Source of the DNA: Elusimicrobiota bacterium
GTDB taxonomy: Bacteria > Elusimicrobiota > Elusimicrobia > UBA1565 > UBA9628
Length of the DNA: 64,000 nt
Direction of reading: 5' to 3'
Assembly (NCBI GenBank): GCA_016194705.1
Contig: JACQAZ010000047.1
Location: 40,394-104,393, forward strand
Shown: one piece after another, positions 8,068-16,418 of the stretch
Layout of the letters: each line of letters begins with the position of its first letter
How positions within the stretch are numbered: the stretch's first letter is position 1
Made by a program: the position numbers and the translations under genes
Notes under the pieces: generated by a model
Database searches by the model: none
Told to the model about the DNA's origin: nothing
Seen by the model: only the letters and a program-made list of their open reading frames with translations

Positions 8068-9183
8068 ATGAAGATCGGAGTCCCCAAAGAGATCAAGAAC
8101 AGGGAGCACCGCGTGGGCTTGGTGCCCGGCGGCGCAAAGGCCCTGGCCAACGACGGCAACAAGGTCTTCATCGAGAAGGGGGCCGGGCTCGGCTCGGGAA
8201 TCACCGACGAGGAGTACAAGGCGGCGGGCGCCTCCATCGTCGCCGACAAGAAAAAGCTCTTCGACGACTGCGAGATGATCGTCAAGGTCAAGGAGCCCCT
8301 GGAGGAGGAGTACGCCTTCTTCCGCGAGGACCAGATTCTCTACACCTACCTGCATCTGGCCGCGGCGCCCGGGCTCACCTCGTTCCTTCAAAAAAAGCGG
8401 ATCAAGGCCGTGGCTTACGAGACCATCCAGCTCAAGGACGGCAGCCTCCCGCTGCTCACGCCCATGAGCGAGGTCGCCGGCAAGATGAGCGTCCAGATCG
8501 GCGCGCAGTTTCTCGAGAAGCACTACGGCGGGCGCGGCGTCCTGCTGGGCGGCGTGCCCGGCGTCAACCGGGGCGTGGTCACGATCATCGGCGGCGGCGT
8601 CGTCGGGATCAACGCGGCCAAGATCGCCGTCGGCATGGGCGCGCGCGTCAACATTTTGGACGTCTCGGCGCCCCGCTTGGCTTATCTCGACGACGTCTTC
8701 GGCAACTCGGCGACGACCTTGATGAGCCACGAGGAGAACATCACCAAGGCCGTCAAGTCCGCCGACCTGCTGATCGGCGCGGTACTGATCCCGGGCGCGA
8801 AGGCGCCCTCGCTGGTCAACGAGGACATGGTCAAGACGATGAAGCCGGGCTCGGTGATCGTCGACGTCGCCGTCGACCAGGGCGGCTGCGTCGCGACGGC
8901 GGAGGTCACGAGCCACGACAAGCCGGTCCTCGTCAAGCACGGGGTGCTCCATTACGCGGTGCCCAACATCCCGGGCTCCGTCTCGAACACCTCGACCTAC
9001 GCCCTGACCAACGTGACCCTCAAGTACGCGCGCAACATCGCGCGCCTGGGGCTCGAGGAGGCCGTCCGCCGCGACGAGGCCCTCCAGAAGGGGGTCAACG
9101 TCTACAAGGGCAAGGTCACCTGCCCGGCGGTGGCGCAGAGCGCGGGCCAGAAGCCCGCGGAACTCGCCGCGATGCTGGCCTAG
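8068..9183 (+). CDS. ald: Alanine dehydrogenase
   Basis: 371 residues, the normal length. Catalyses reversible NAD-dependent oxidative deamination of L-alanine to pyruvate and ammonium in the cytoplasm. The N-terminus [18 protein letters not shown] is the family signature; the nucleotide-binding stretch [22 protein letters not shown] is present, as is the C-terminal [20 protein letters not shown] strong Shine-Dalgarno (AAGGAGAG) precedes the ATG by nine bases, unlike most genes in this window. It follows the thioredoxin gene closely. A perfect 7-bp hairpin with a TTCG loop lies just after the stop. Confidence 0.97.
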   Translation: MKIGVPKEIKNREHRVGLVPGGAKALANDGNKVFIEKGAGLGSGITDEEYKAAGASIVADKKKLFDDCEMIVKVKEPLEEEYAFFREDQILYTYLHLAAAPGLTSFLQKKRIKAVAYETIQLKDGSLPLLTPMSEVAGKMSVQIGAQFLEKHYGGRGVLLGGVPGVNRGVVTIIGGGVVGINAAKIAVGMGARVNILDVSAPRLAYLDDVFGNSATTLMSHEENITKAVKSADLLIGAVLIPGAKAPSLVNEDMVKTMKPGSVIVDVAVDQGGCVATAEVTSHDKPVLVKHGVLHYAVPNIPGSVSNTSTYALTNVTLKYARNIARLGLEEAVRRDEALQKGVNVYKGKVTCPAVAQSAGQKPAELAAMLA

Positions 9184-9186
9184 ACG

Positions 9187-9954
9187 CTACTGGCTCTTCG
9201 GAGCCAGGTAGAAGTCCGTCGTCAGCGCGGCCCCCTCGGCGGGCTGCACCTCGTACTGGCCGTCGTCGGAATGAGTAAGGTCCTGCGCCAGCCCCTTTCG
9301 GTCCTCCGCGGGCATCTGAGCCACGTGCTCCGCTCCCGGATTGAGATAGCTTCCGGCGTAGCTCGGATGGCGGAGGATGACCTTGTACCCCCCTCGCTCG
9401 AGCGGAGGGACGGCCACGGCGTAGTGGCCGTTCTCGTCGGTCTTGGCCTCGACGCGGCGTCCCTTGCCTTTGAACTCCATGGCGCAGTCGGGGATGGGCC
9501 CCAAAGTGACGAGGTCGAAGACCGTGCCGTTGAGGCGCCAGTCGCCGGGGTTTCCGGCCGCGTCGTCCTCGCGGATGCCCCGCCGCATCTCCCTCGCCTC
9601 GGCCAGGCCCGCGGGAGGGGCCGTTCCCAGGATCACCTGCATGCCCTTGGCCATGAGGTTCTTGTCCGGGTCGAGGTTGACCTCGGTGCGTCCCTTGATG
9701 AACCTCTTGATGGGGTTCCTGGCCCCCTCTTCTCCCAAAAGGAGCACGCCGGTGAGGATCCGCCAGATGGCGAAGCCGACGCCCGCGAAGACGACCAGCC
9801 AATAGTGGATCGGCCAGGAGCCGGGGTCGATGCGCTTGAATTTCTGCCGGGGGCGCTCGTCGTCGTCCTCGTAATCGAAGGACTCCGGACAGTACGCGCA
9901 AGCGCGCGCGCCGTCCGCGTTGTCCTTCCCGCACGAGGGGCATTTCAATGACAT
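9187..9954 (-). CDS. Zinc-ribbon membrane protein with carboxypeptidase-regulatory-like domain
   Basis: 255 residues from ATG 9954. The N-terminus is a zinc ribbon (CPSCGKDNADGARACAYC), followed by an acidic/basic linker, one membrane segment (about residues 50-70), and a C-terminal beta-sandwich resembling a carboxypeptidase regulatory-like domain (LNGTVFDLVTLGP...TDENGHYAVAVPP). The promoter TTGAAT (9993-9988), 17 bases, TATTCT (9970-9965) supports this start; longer in-frame starts lie upstream of or inside the promoter. The role is unknown; the layout suggests a membrane protein with a cytoplasmic zinc ribbon and an external stalk. Confidence 0.72.
   Translation of the reverse strand: MSLKCPSCGKDNADGARACAYCPESFDYEDDDERPRQKFKRIDPGSWPIHYWLVVFAGVGFAIWRILTGVLLLGEEGARNPIKRFIKGRTEVNLDPDKNLMAKGMQVILGTAPPAGLAEAREMRRGIREDDAAGNPGDWRLNGTVFDLVTLGPIPDCAMEFKGKGRRVEAKTDENGHYAVAVPPLERGGYKVILRHPSYAGSYLNPGAEHVAQMPAEDRKGLAQDLTHSDDGQYEVQPAEGAALTTDFYLAPKSQ
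9190..9207. terminator. Hairpin between convergent ald and zinc-ribbon gene
   Basis: CTGGCTC-TTCG-GAGCCAG is a perfect 7-bp stem with a stable UUCG-type tetraloop, located at the junction of two convergent genes (inside the last codons of the minus-strand gene). No T-tract follows, so it may be a weak bidirectional terminator or a 3'-end stabiliser. Confidence 0.4.
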
Positions 9955-9988
9955 GTCCCAGCTAGAATAGCAGAGGAGCGCGCGGAAT

Positions 9989-10684
9989 TCAATGTCTCGC
10001 GGCCAGCTCGTCGAGCATGCGCCGCGCCACGCGCCGGTAGCTCTCGTCGCGCGAGGTCGCAAGGATCTCCCGGTAGAGGGCCGCGGACTTCTCCTTCCGG
10101 CCGAGGCGCAGGTACAGAAAGGCCGCGACGTTCTTGATCATCGTAGGGCAGTCCGGGAAGGCGAGAACGGGCTCGAGCACGCGCACCACATTCGCGGCGT
10201 CGCCGTGGCGCTGGAAGCCGATGGCGCCGACGTACACCGCGTATTGGAGATTGCGCGGGTCGCGGCCCAGAGCGTATTTGAGGAGCTCCAAGGCCTCGTC
10301 GGGCCGGTTGAGGTTGAAGGCCAAGGCGCCCGCGGCGTAGAGGGCGGCGTAGCTGAAGGTCGGATCGATGTCGAGGATCAGGCGCGCCCTGGGGCCCAGC
10401 TCGGGGTAGTGGCCGCCTCCTTCGTAGAGCTGGGGTTGGGACATGTCGGGCGCGCCGTGCCTCTCGTCTACGCCCGCCTCGTCGGTGCCGTAATAGACCA
10501 GCAGGCGCACCAGGCCGAGGTCGGCGGCCAGCCGCCTCATGCCGAGGCCGAAGAGGGCCGCGGTCTCGACGGCGCCATCCTCGCGCAGACGCAGCGCGGA
10601 CGAGACCGACGGCGCGCCCTGGAGGCTGTAGACTCCGGCGTTGAGACCGGCGCAGAGGAGCAAAGCCAGCCCGAGCTCGCGCAC
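9989..10684 (-). CDS. TPR-like secreted or membrane-anchored protein
   Basis: 231 residues, GTG start at 10684 directly after the permease stop (TGAGTG), so translationally coupled. An N-terminal hydrophobic segment (LALLLCAGLNAGVYSL) is followed by helix pairs typical of tetratricopeptide repeats (ALLYLRLGRKEKSAALYREIL-type spacing; NLNRPDEALELLKYALG). As the last gene of a serA-ABC ATPase-permease operon it is probably an accessory of the exporter, facing the periplasm. The function is otherwise unknown. Confidence 0.75.
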   Translation of the reverse strand: MRELGLALLLCAGLNAGVYSLQGAPSVSSALRLREDGAVETAALFGLGMRRLAADLGLVRLLVYYGTDEAGVDERHGAPDMSQPQLYEGGGHYPELGPRARLILDIDPTFSYAALYAAGALAFNLNRPDEALELLKYALGRDPRNLQYAVYVGAIGFQRHGDAANVVRVLEPVLAFPDCPTMIKNVAAFLYLRLGRKEKSAALYREILATSRDESYRRVARRMLDELAARH

Positions 10685-11434
10685 TCAGAACTCCTTGCGG
10701 CGCAGGAGCTGCCGGGCCAAAGCGAGCCAGACCGCCGCGTAGGCGGCGCAATAGCCGAGCCAGAGGCCGAGCGGCGGCGCGGACAAGCGGTCGCGGGCGT
10801 TGAGCAGTTCGAGGTTGGGCATGAGGTAGGCCGCGGCCGTCAGCGGCACGCTCGCCGCCTTCGAGGAGCCCCAGGCCGACATGAAGCGGATCTCGCCGAC
10901 GAAATGCCCGAGCGTCCAGAGGATCGCCGAGATGGTCAGCGCGGTCAGGACCGAGCTCGAGAAGATCGCCAAGAAGGTCGCCAGCGCCGCCGTGACGAAC
11001 ACCTTGAGAAAGGCGCCGAGAAAGGCCCAGAAGTACCAGGCCTGCCATGACCAGCCCTTGAAGAAAAGCAGGGCGAGGTGCATCGCGGCCATCGCGAGCA
11101 TCGAGACCAGCACGGACAGCATGGTCCCGGCGAAGCGGCCGACAAGATATTCACCCCGCGTCACGGGACGGGAAAGGATCAAGTAGATCGTCTTGGTCTC
11201 CATCTCTCGCAGTATGGTCGTCGTGGCTCCGTACAGGGCGCCGGCCAGACCCATGAGCTCGATGAAGCCCAGGCCGAAGTCCAAGAGCACGCGCACCTCC
11301 TGGTCGGCGGCGAGCACGCCCAGGATGACGCTCATGTAGAGCACGACGAGCCCGAAGAAGAAGGCGAGCGTGAAATACCTCCCGCGCAGGTTCTCCTGCC
11401 AGGAGTTCCAGGCGAGTATGGCGGCCTTCCTCAT
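10685..11434 (-). CDS. ABC transporter permease
   Basis: 249 residues with six hydrophobic segments; it belongs to the ABC-2 type / NosY-like permeases (TILREMETKTIYLILSRPV is the characteristic loop after the second helix). ATG 11434 overlaps the ATPase stop (ATGA), defining the operon and the start. It forms the membrane channel of an exporter with the ATPase encoded just upstream. The substrate is unknown; related systems move copper-loading factors, antibiotics or polysaccharides. Confidence 0.88.
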   Translation of the reverse strand: MRKAAILAWNSWQENLRGRYFTLAFFFGLVVLYMSVILGVLAADQEVRVLLDFGLGFIELMGLAGALYGATTTILREMETKTIYLILSRPVTRGEYLVGRFAGTMLSVLVSMLAMAAMHLALLFFKGWSWQAWYFWAFLGAFLKVFVTAALATFLAIFSSSVLTALTISAILWTLGHFVGEIRFMSAWGSSKAASVPLTAAAYLMPNLELLNARDRLSAPPLGLWLGYCAAYAAVWLALARQLLRRKEF

Positions 11435-12162
11435 CGCACGGTCTCCACGAAGAGGTCCTCGAGCCCGCCTTTTTCCCATTCTTTGGCCTCGAGCGTGCGC
11501 ACGAGCTTCCCGTCTTTGAGTATGCCGACGCGCGCACACAGGCGCTCGAGCTCGGAGATGCTGTGGGACGAGATGACGATCGTCTTTCCCTTCTCCAAGA
11601 CCTTGCGCAGGCTGTCGCGGAACTCCTTGATCGCCAGAGGATCGAGGCCGCTGACCGGCTCGTCCAGGATGACGAGCTCGGGATCGTGCAGCAAGGCCTG
11701 GGCCAAGCCGACGCGCTGGACGGTGCCTTTCGAGAGCGTTCCGAGCTTGCGGTCCGCCGAGGACGCCAGGCCGACAGCCGAAAGGACGCCCTCGATGGCC
11801 GGCCCGAGCGCCGTTTCCGAGATCCCCGAGAGCCGGCCGTAGAAGCGCAGGGCCTCGACGGGAGTCAGAAACGGATAGAAGTAGGGCAGTTCGGGCAGGT
11901 AGCCGACGCGCGACAGAGACTTCGGGTCCTCGGCCGCGCCGCCGAGCACGGAGACCGTCCCGCTCGTGGGACGCAGAAGACCGAGTGCGAGCTTGAAGGT
12001 CGTCGTCTTGCCGCTGCCGTTGAGACCCAGGAGGCCGAAGGCCTCGCCGCGCCGGACCTCAAGGCTTAAGGATTCGACGCCGCGGGTGTAGGTCGTGCGG
12101 CCGAGATGGGAGTATTCGTAGGTCTTGGTGACGCGCTCGAGGACAAGGGCCGCCTCGCCCAT
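11431..12162 (-). CDS. ABC transporter ATP-binding protein
   Basis: 243 residues, the usual length. Walker A GLNGSGKTTT, the ABC signature LSKGTVQRVG, Walker B LVILDEPVSGLDP and the switch histidine in ISSHSISE are all visible. A slightly unusual N-terminal insert (YEYSHLGRTTYTRGVES) precedes Walker A. It powers the adjacent permease. It lies six bases downstream of serA on the same strand, so the exporter is expressed with the serine pathway enzyme; whether this reflects function or mere proximity is not known. Confidence 0.93.
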   Translation of the reverse strand: MGEAALVLERVTKTYEYSHLGRTTYTRGVESLSLEVRRGEAFGLLGLNGSGKTTTFKLALGLLRPTSGTVSVLGGAAEDPKSLSRVGYLPELPYFYPFLTPVEALRFYGRLSGISETALGPAIEGVLSAVGLASSADRKLGTLSKGTVQRVGLAQALLHDPELVILDEPVSGLDPLAIKEFRDSLRKVLEKGKTIVISSHSISELERLCARVGILKDGKLVRTLEAKEWEKGGLEDLFVETVR

Positions 12163-12168
12163 GGGCCG

Positions 12169-13767
12169 CTAAAGCTTGACCCAGCGCACGCCCGTGATGC
12201 CGTCGAGCTTCTCGAGCTTGGCCCGAACGGCGGGGGGGACCTCTTCGTCCACGGTGAGCACCATGACGGCCTCGCCCTTCGGCGTGCGCCGCCCCACGCG
12301 CATGTCCGCGATGTTGATCCTGCTCTCTCCGAGCAGCACGCCGACGCGGCCGATCATGCCGGGCTTGTCCTTGTTGGACAGCACGATCATCTTGCCCTCG
12401 GGCCGCACCTCGATGCCCATCTCGCCGCAGCGCACGATCCGCGGCTCGCCGGCTCCGATGAAAGCTCCGCCGACGGACATCTCTCCTTTGTCGGTCAGGG
12501 CTTTGACGATCAGCAGCTGGCGGTAGCCGCCGCGCATCGATGGGTCCACGGAGTCGGAGGTCTTGATGCCGCGGTCGGCCGCGAGCGCGGGAGCGCTCAC
12601 ATAGGTGACGCCCTGGGCGAGCATCGTCGACAGAACCCCTTTGAGGGCCGCGACCGAGAGCGGCCGGCGCTGGGAGCCCTTGAACTCTCCTTCGAAGACG
12701 CAGGAGACCTCCTTCAGCCCCGAGTCGAGCATCTGCCCGAGGAAACGGCCGAGCGTCTCGGAGAGCTCGAGCCACGCCCCCAAAGTTTTCAGGGTGTCGG
12801 CGTCGAACCCGGGCAGGTTCAACGCGTTGAAGGCGATGCCTTTATCATGGAAGGCCAGCACCGAGGCCGCGAGTTCCGAGGCGACCTTGCTCTGGGCTTC
12901 CGTCGTCGAAGCCCCCAGATGAGGCGTCAAGATGATCTGGGGGATGCCGCGCAACGGGCTGTCCTCGGGCAGGGGCTCCTTCGAGAAGACATCGAGGGCC
13001 GCGCCCGCGATGCGGCCCGACTTGACGGCCTCGGCCAAGGCGGCGTCGTCGATGAGCTCTCCGCGCGCGCAGTTGACGAGGCGCGCGCCCTTCTTGAACC
13101 AGTCCAAGCTTTCCTTATTGATCAGGTGCTTCGTTTTTTCCGAGCCGGGGACATGCAGCGTGACGAAGTCGGCCGCTTCGACGAGCTCCTCCAAGCTCGC
13201 CACCGGCGTCACGCCGAGCTCCTTGGCCTGTTCGGTCGAGACGAAGGGATCCATGGCCACGACTTTCATGCCGAAGGCGATCGCGCGCTTGGCGACCTCG
13301 CGGCCGATGCGCCCAAGGCCGGCCACGCCCAGCGTCTTGCCCTGAAGCTCGGCCCCCATCCATTTGGCGCGCTTCCATTGGCCGGCCTTGACGTCGGCGT
13401 CGGCCTGGGGGATGTTCCTTGAAAGCGAGATCATCAGGCCGAAGGTGTGCTCGCAGGCCGCGATCGTGTTGGCAGCCGGCGCGTTGACCACCGCGATGCC
13501 GCGCAGGGTGGCGGCCTCGATGTCGATGTTGTCGACGCCCACGCCCGCGCGGCCGATGAGGCGCAGGTCGGGAGCCTTGCCGATCCAGTCCTTGGTGACC
13601 TTGGTCTCCGAGCGCACGAGCCAGGCGCCGACGCCCTTGAGAAATTTCTCGAGTTTCTCGGGCGTGGGGGCCATCTCGTAGCGCAGGTCGATGCCGGGAT
13701 CGTCCTCGAGGGCCTTGAGGCCCTCGCGGTCGATGGCGTCGGTCACGAGCACTTTGAGCTTTTCCAC
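12169..13767 (-). CDS. serA: D-3-phosphoglycerate dehydrogenase
   Basis: 532 residues, the long form of SerA. Catalyses the first step of serine synthesis (3-phosphoglycerate to 3-phosphohydroxypyruvate, NAD-dependent). Seen: RLIGRAGVGVDNIDIEAAT, the nucleotide-binding GVAGLGRIGREVA, the catalytic region LVNCARGELIDDAAL and LTPHLGASTTEAQ, an intervening allosteric substrate-binding domain, and a C-terminal ACT domain (MIVLSNKDKPGMIGRVG) that normally binds serine as feedback inhibitor. The start is GTG 13767: TCTAAT (13779-13774) ends six bases upstream, so the transcript is predicted to be leaderless; the longer frame upstream would include the promoter. Confidence 0.96.
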   Translation of the reverse strand: MEKLKVLVTDAIDREGLKALEDDPGIDLRYEMAPTPEKLEKFLKGVGAWLVRSETKVTKDWIGKAPDLRLIGRAGVGVDNIDIEAATLRGIAVVNAPAANTIAACEHTFGLMISLSRNIPQADADVKAGQWKRAKWMGAELQGKTLGVAGLGRIGREVAKRAIAFGMKVVAMDPFVSTEQAKELGVTPVASLEELVEAADFVTLHVPGSEKTKHLINKESLDWFKKGARLVNCARGELIDDAALAEAVKSGRIAGAALDVFSKEPLPEDSPLRGIPQIILTPHLGASTTEAQSKVASELAASVLAFHDKGIAFNALNLPGFDADTLKTLGAWLELSETLGRFLGQMLDSGLKEVSCVFEGEFKGSQRRPLSVAALKGVLSTMLAQGVTYVSAPALAADRGIKTSDSVDPSMRGGYRQLLIVKALTDKGEMSVGGAFIGAGEPRIVRCGEMGIEVRPEGKMIVLSNKDKPGMIGRVGVLLGESRINIADMRVGRRTPKGEAVMVLTVDEEVPPAVRAKLEKLDGITGVRWVKL

Positions 13768-13817
13768 GCGTATATTAGACCAGATTTCCCGGGGCGCGGT
13801 GAAGTGGGTGCGAGGCA

Positions 13818-13847
13818 TTGACACGCCGTCGGCATCGCGACTACAAT
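13818..13847 (+). promoter_or_regulatory. Sigma70-type promoter for the ankyrin-caspase gene
   Basis: TTGACA (13818-13823), 18-base spacer, TACAAT (13842-13847); the ATG is eight bases later, giving a leader of about two bases. Confidence 0.65.
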
Positions 13848-13855
13848 AGCGGTCC

Positions 13856-15310
13856 ATGCCGGAGACCTCGACCGCGTCCGCGCTGTTATTGACGCTGGCC
13901 GCGCTCACGGCCGGCTGCACGGCCTCGCGTCTCTACACGGCCGCCGAGCGCGGCGATCTCGCGGCGGTGCGCGCCGAGGTCGAGGGCGGGGCGGCCGTCA
14001 ACGAGGTCTCGGGCGCCCAGGACGCCGTCCCGATGGCGCGCGCCGCGCTCAACGGCCATCTCGAGATCGTCTCGTACCTTCTCGACCACGGCGGCGATCC
14101 GAACTTCTTCAAGAGCAACGACTACAGCCCGCTGGGAGCGGCGGCCTCGAAGGGCCATCTCGAGGTCGCGCGGGTTCTGCTCGAGCGCGGCGCCGACCCG
14201 AATCGGCCGTGCTACGGCGGCCTCCCCTTGGCCCAGGCCGCGATCGCCGGGCACGAAGACGTCGTCCGCCTGCTGCTCGAGCGCGGCGCCGACGTCAACG
14301 GGAGCCAGCGCAGCACTTTCAGCGGCACGGCGCTGGGTGCGGCGGCCTACGAGGGACATGAGGCGATCGTCCGGCTCCTCTTGGAGCGCGGCGCCGACCC
14401 GTCGATTCGGGGCACTCCCGACGCCGCCATGGCCGGCTGGAAGACGCCGCTCGAGCTCGCGCAGGTCAAGCAGTTCTCCTCGATCACGAAAATCCTCAAG
14501 CAGGCCGAGGCGCGCACGCTCTCGACCGCCCCGGCCGCGGCCGGGCCCTCCGCGGCGCGCGCCGTCCTGTCCGACGTTGACCATCCGGGATACCACCGGG
14601 CTCCGAGAACGAAGGACTTCGCTCTGGTGGTCGGCATCGAGAAATACTCCAAGCTGCCCGACGCCCCCTTCGCCGAGCGCGACGCCGACGCCGTCAAGGC
14701 GCATCTCCTCGCGCTCGGGATTCCGGAGCGCAACATCGTCATGCTCAAGGGGGGTGCCGCCACCCGCGGCAGCCTGCAAGGCTACCTCGAGGAGTGGCTG
14801 CCGAAGAACGCGGGGCCGGCCTCGACGATCTTCTTCTACTACTCGGGGCACGGCGCTCCCGACCCCAAGAGCGGCGAGGCTTTCCTCGTCCCCTGGGACG
14901 GCGACGCCGCCTTCCTCCAGTCGACCGCCTACCCGCTCAACAAGCTCTACAAGGCGCTCGGCTCGCTGACGGCAAACCAGGTCATCGTCGTGCTCGATTC
15001 CTGCTTCTCGGGAGCGGGCGGCCGCTCCGTGCTCGCCAAGGGAGCGCGGCCGCTCGTGACGAGAGTCGAGGCGGGGGCTCTGCCGCCGTCGGTCGCGCTG
15101 CTGGCCGCCGCAAAAGGCGACGAGATCACGGGCACAATCGACGGGCAAGGCCACGGCATCTTCACCTACTACCTTCTCAAGGGCCTCAATGAGGGCGCGG
15201 CCTCGACGGCGTCCCTGTTCAACTATCTCAAGCCGAAGGTCCAGGACGAGGCCCACCGCCAGAACCGCGAGCAGCACCCAACCCGCACGGGACGCGACGC
15301 GGCGTTCTGA
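13856..15310 (+). CDS. Lipoprotein with ankyrin repeats fused to a caspase-like (C14) protease domain
   Basis: 484 residues. A signal peptide ends in the lipobox LTAGC, so the protein should be lipid-anchored outside the cytoplasm. Residues about 25-215 are five to six ankyrin repeats (GHLEVARVLLERGADPN, GHEDVVRLLLERGADVN, GHEAIVRLLLERGADPS). Residues about 255-480 are a peptidase C14 / orthocaspase domain: start DFALVVGIEKY, catalytic His in IFFYYSGHGAP and catalytic Cys in VLDSCFSGAGGR. Both catalytic residues are intact. Family knowledge suggests cleavage after Arg or Lys. A consensus promoter sits directly upstream; no downstream partner gene is adjacent. Confidence 0.93.
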   Translation: MPETSTASALLLTLAALTAGCTASRLYTAAERGDLAAVRAEVEGGAAVNEVSGAQDAVPMARAALNGHLEIVSYLLDHGGDPNFFKSNDYSPLGAAASKGHLEVARVLLERGADPNRPCYGGLPLAQAAIAGHEDVVRLLLERGADVNGSQRSTFSGTALGAAAYEGHEAIVRLLLERGADPSIRGTPDAAMAGWKTPLELAQVKQFSSITKILKQAEARTLSTAPAAAGPSAARAVLSDVDHPGYHRAPRTKDFALVVGIEKYSKLPDAPFAERDADAVKAHLLALGIPERNIVMLKGGAATRGSLQGYLEEWLPKNAGPASTIFFYYSGHGAPDPKSGEAFLVPWDGDAAFLQSTAYPLNKLYKALGSLTANQVIVVLDSCFSGAGGRSVLAKGARPLVTRVEAGALPPSVALLAAAKGDEITGTIDGQGHGIFTYYLLKGLNEGAASTASLFNYLKPKVQDEAHRQNREQHPTRTGRDAAF

Positions 15311-15358
15311 CCGCGATCCCCGCCAGGATAAGCCCCGCCAATGGGCTCGAGGTCAAAC

Positions 15359-15498
15359 AGGATAGGCCGACCAGCCCGGTCGGCCTATCTAGAACGATCC
15401 GAATTGGGACCCTGTTGCAATTTTTCTTTAGGGGGGCTACACTTCTCGGTAATACCAGGCAAAAAGGATAGGCCGACCGACGGAGGATAGGCCGACCG
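15359..15498. repeat. Short repeat cluster AGGATAGGCCGACC (three direct, one inverted copy)
   Basis: AGGATAGGCCGACC occurs at 15359-15372, 15465-15478 and 15484-15497. The first copy forms a perfect 12-bp hairpin with its inverted copy (GGTCGGCCTATC, 15378-15389) around an AGCCC loop. The third can fold with the following GGTCTAT. No T-tract follows the hairpins, so simple termination is not indicated. Confidence 0.75.
15415..15443 (+). promoter_or_regulatory. Orphan sigma70-like promoter
   Basis: TTGCAA (15415-15420), 17-base spacer, TACACT (15438-15443). No start codon follows at leaderless distance; transcription from about 15450 would run through the second and third AGGATAGGCCGACC repeats and towards the small frame at 15551. 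Confidence 0.4.
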
Positions 15499-15550
15499 GT
15501 CTATTTGTCGTTAGGTGGAAATGAGGGCACGGACATAAAGAACCTCGAGC

Positions 15551-15818
15551 ATGGAAATCAAGATTCGCGGAATGCCCAAGCAAGCCTTAATCGCGCTCCT
15601 GGGAGCTTGTATCCTAGCGGTTGTTAACGGACCGTTTCATCGATTTCTACCAAGAAACGGTTTGCAGGCTTTCTGGGGCTTCCCTGTAATAATCCTCTAG
15701 GGATTTAAGCTCTGCGCATCACGACACGGAATGGTTGCGCTCATTTTCAATGGCGGGATTCCTGATCATCGGGGCTTCATTGGCGGCGGCCAGCTTATTT
15801 CATGACAACGAAAAATAG
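15551..15818 (+). pseudogene. Frameshifted small membrane protein, possibly SdpI-like
   Basis: ATG 15551 opens a 49-codon frame ending at TAG 15698 (start MEIKIRGMPKQALIALLGAC, then RFLPRNGLQAFWGFP). A different frame continues just after it with SAHHDTEWLRSFSMAGFLII and a hydrophobic segment, stopping at 15816. Joined, the two resemble a small two-helix membrane protein with the NG(L/F)..R..LS....W....AG pattern of SdpI/YhfL-type proteins. One or a few indels near 15685-15700 would explain it: a decayed gene, or a real 49-residue peptide. The weak similarity is from memory only. Confidence 0.4.
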
Positions 15819-15931
15819 TTTCTCACTTGCCGTGGCGGTGCCTCAACATCCGCTTGTGCCGCCCGCGGCGTTTAAGGTATTCCAGTAGCCGCGGCGGCAC
15901 AGCGTCGCCTTACCCCCAGCTTCAATAAGCG

Positions 15932-16384
15932 ATGAAGGCGCTGATCCGAACGATATCCGAATACACCGACGCGGACCTGCTCCTCGGAGTGTTCTCCAGC
16001 GCCAAGGCCGCGGCGTCGGCTCGCGCCGAATACATCGCCCGCTACAAAAGCGGCGCCGCGAAAGACCCCTGGGCGCGCCAAGCCTACCATGCCGCGAACC
16101 TGAGGACCGACGTCATGGTCGTCCCGATGCGCGCCTGCCCCGCTTGCCTTCCTCGAGGCAGGAAACCGGAGCGCCTCATCGTGGTCAGCGGGTACGCGGA
16201 AGGATTCGGCCAGAGGATCCGCACCCTGGACTCGGCCCACGGCTCCCCCGCCTGCGCCAAAAAATCCAAGGCGAAGGCCAAGCGCAAATCCCAGGTCAAG
16301 GGATTCCCAGCCTACGCCCTCCTGCAGGAGATCCAGCTGGACCGGCTCGCCTGCGACGCGGCCGACGAACAGCCATGCCTTTGA
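15932..16384 (+). CDS. Conserved-looking small protein of unknown function
   Basis: 150 residues, not recognised. The N-terminal part MKALIRTISEYTDADLLLGVFSSAK reads as a short alpha/beta start; the middle has CPAC and a predicted strand (ERLIVVSGYAEGF); a lysine-rich patch (KKSKAKAKRKSQ) precedes a final helix ending in Cys. TTCAAT ends five bases before the ATG, consistent with the leaderless pattern seen elsewhere. No neighbour suggests a role; codon use matches the flanking real genes. Confidence 0.55.
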   Translation: MKALIRTISEYTDADLLLGVFSSAKAAASARAEYIARYKSGAAKDPWARQAYHAANLRTDVMVVPMRACPACLPRGRKPERLIVVSGYAEGFGQRIRTLDSAHGSPACAKKSKAKAKRKSQVKGFPAYALLQEIQLDRLACDAADEQPCL

Positions 16385-16418
16385 CTCCGGCCGGGTCCAG
16401 AGATAGTAGAATCTAGCC

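Larger units (their letters stand above)
15311..15550. other. Gene-free stretch with repeats and an orphan promoter
   Basis: No credible coding frame. It holds three direct copies and one inverted copy of AGGATAGGCCGACC (separate entry) and an orphan promoter-like pair at 15415-15443. Base composition is visibly less GC-rich than the neighbouring genes. Confidence 0.6.

Noticed and set aside
15359..15498. CRISPR-like array
   Set aside because: Only three direct copies with unequal spacers (92 and 5 bases) and no cas genes; the repeat is just 14 bases.
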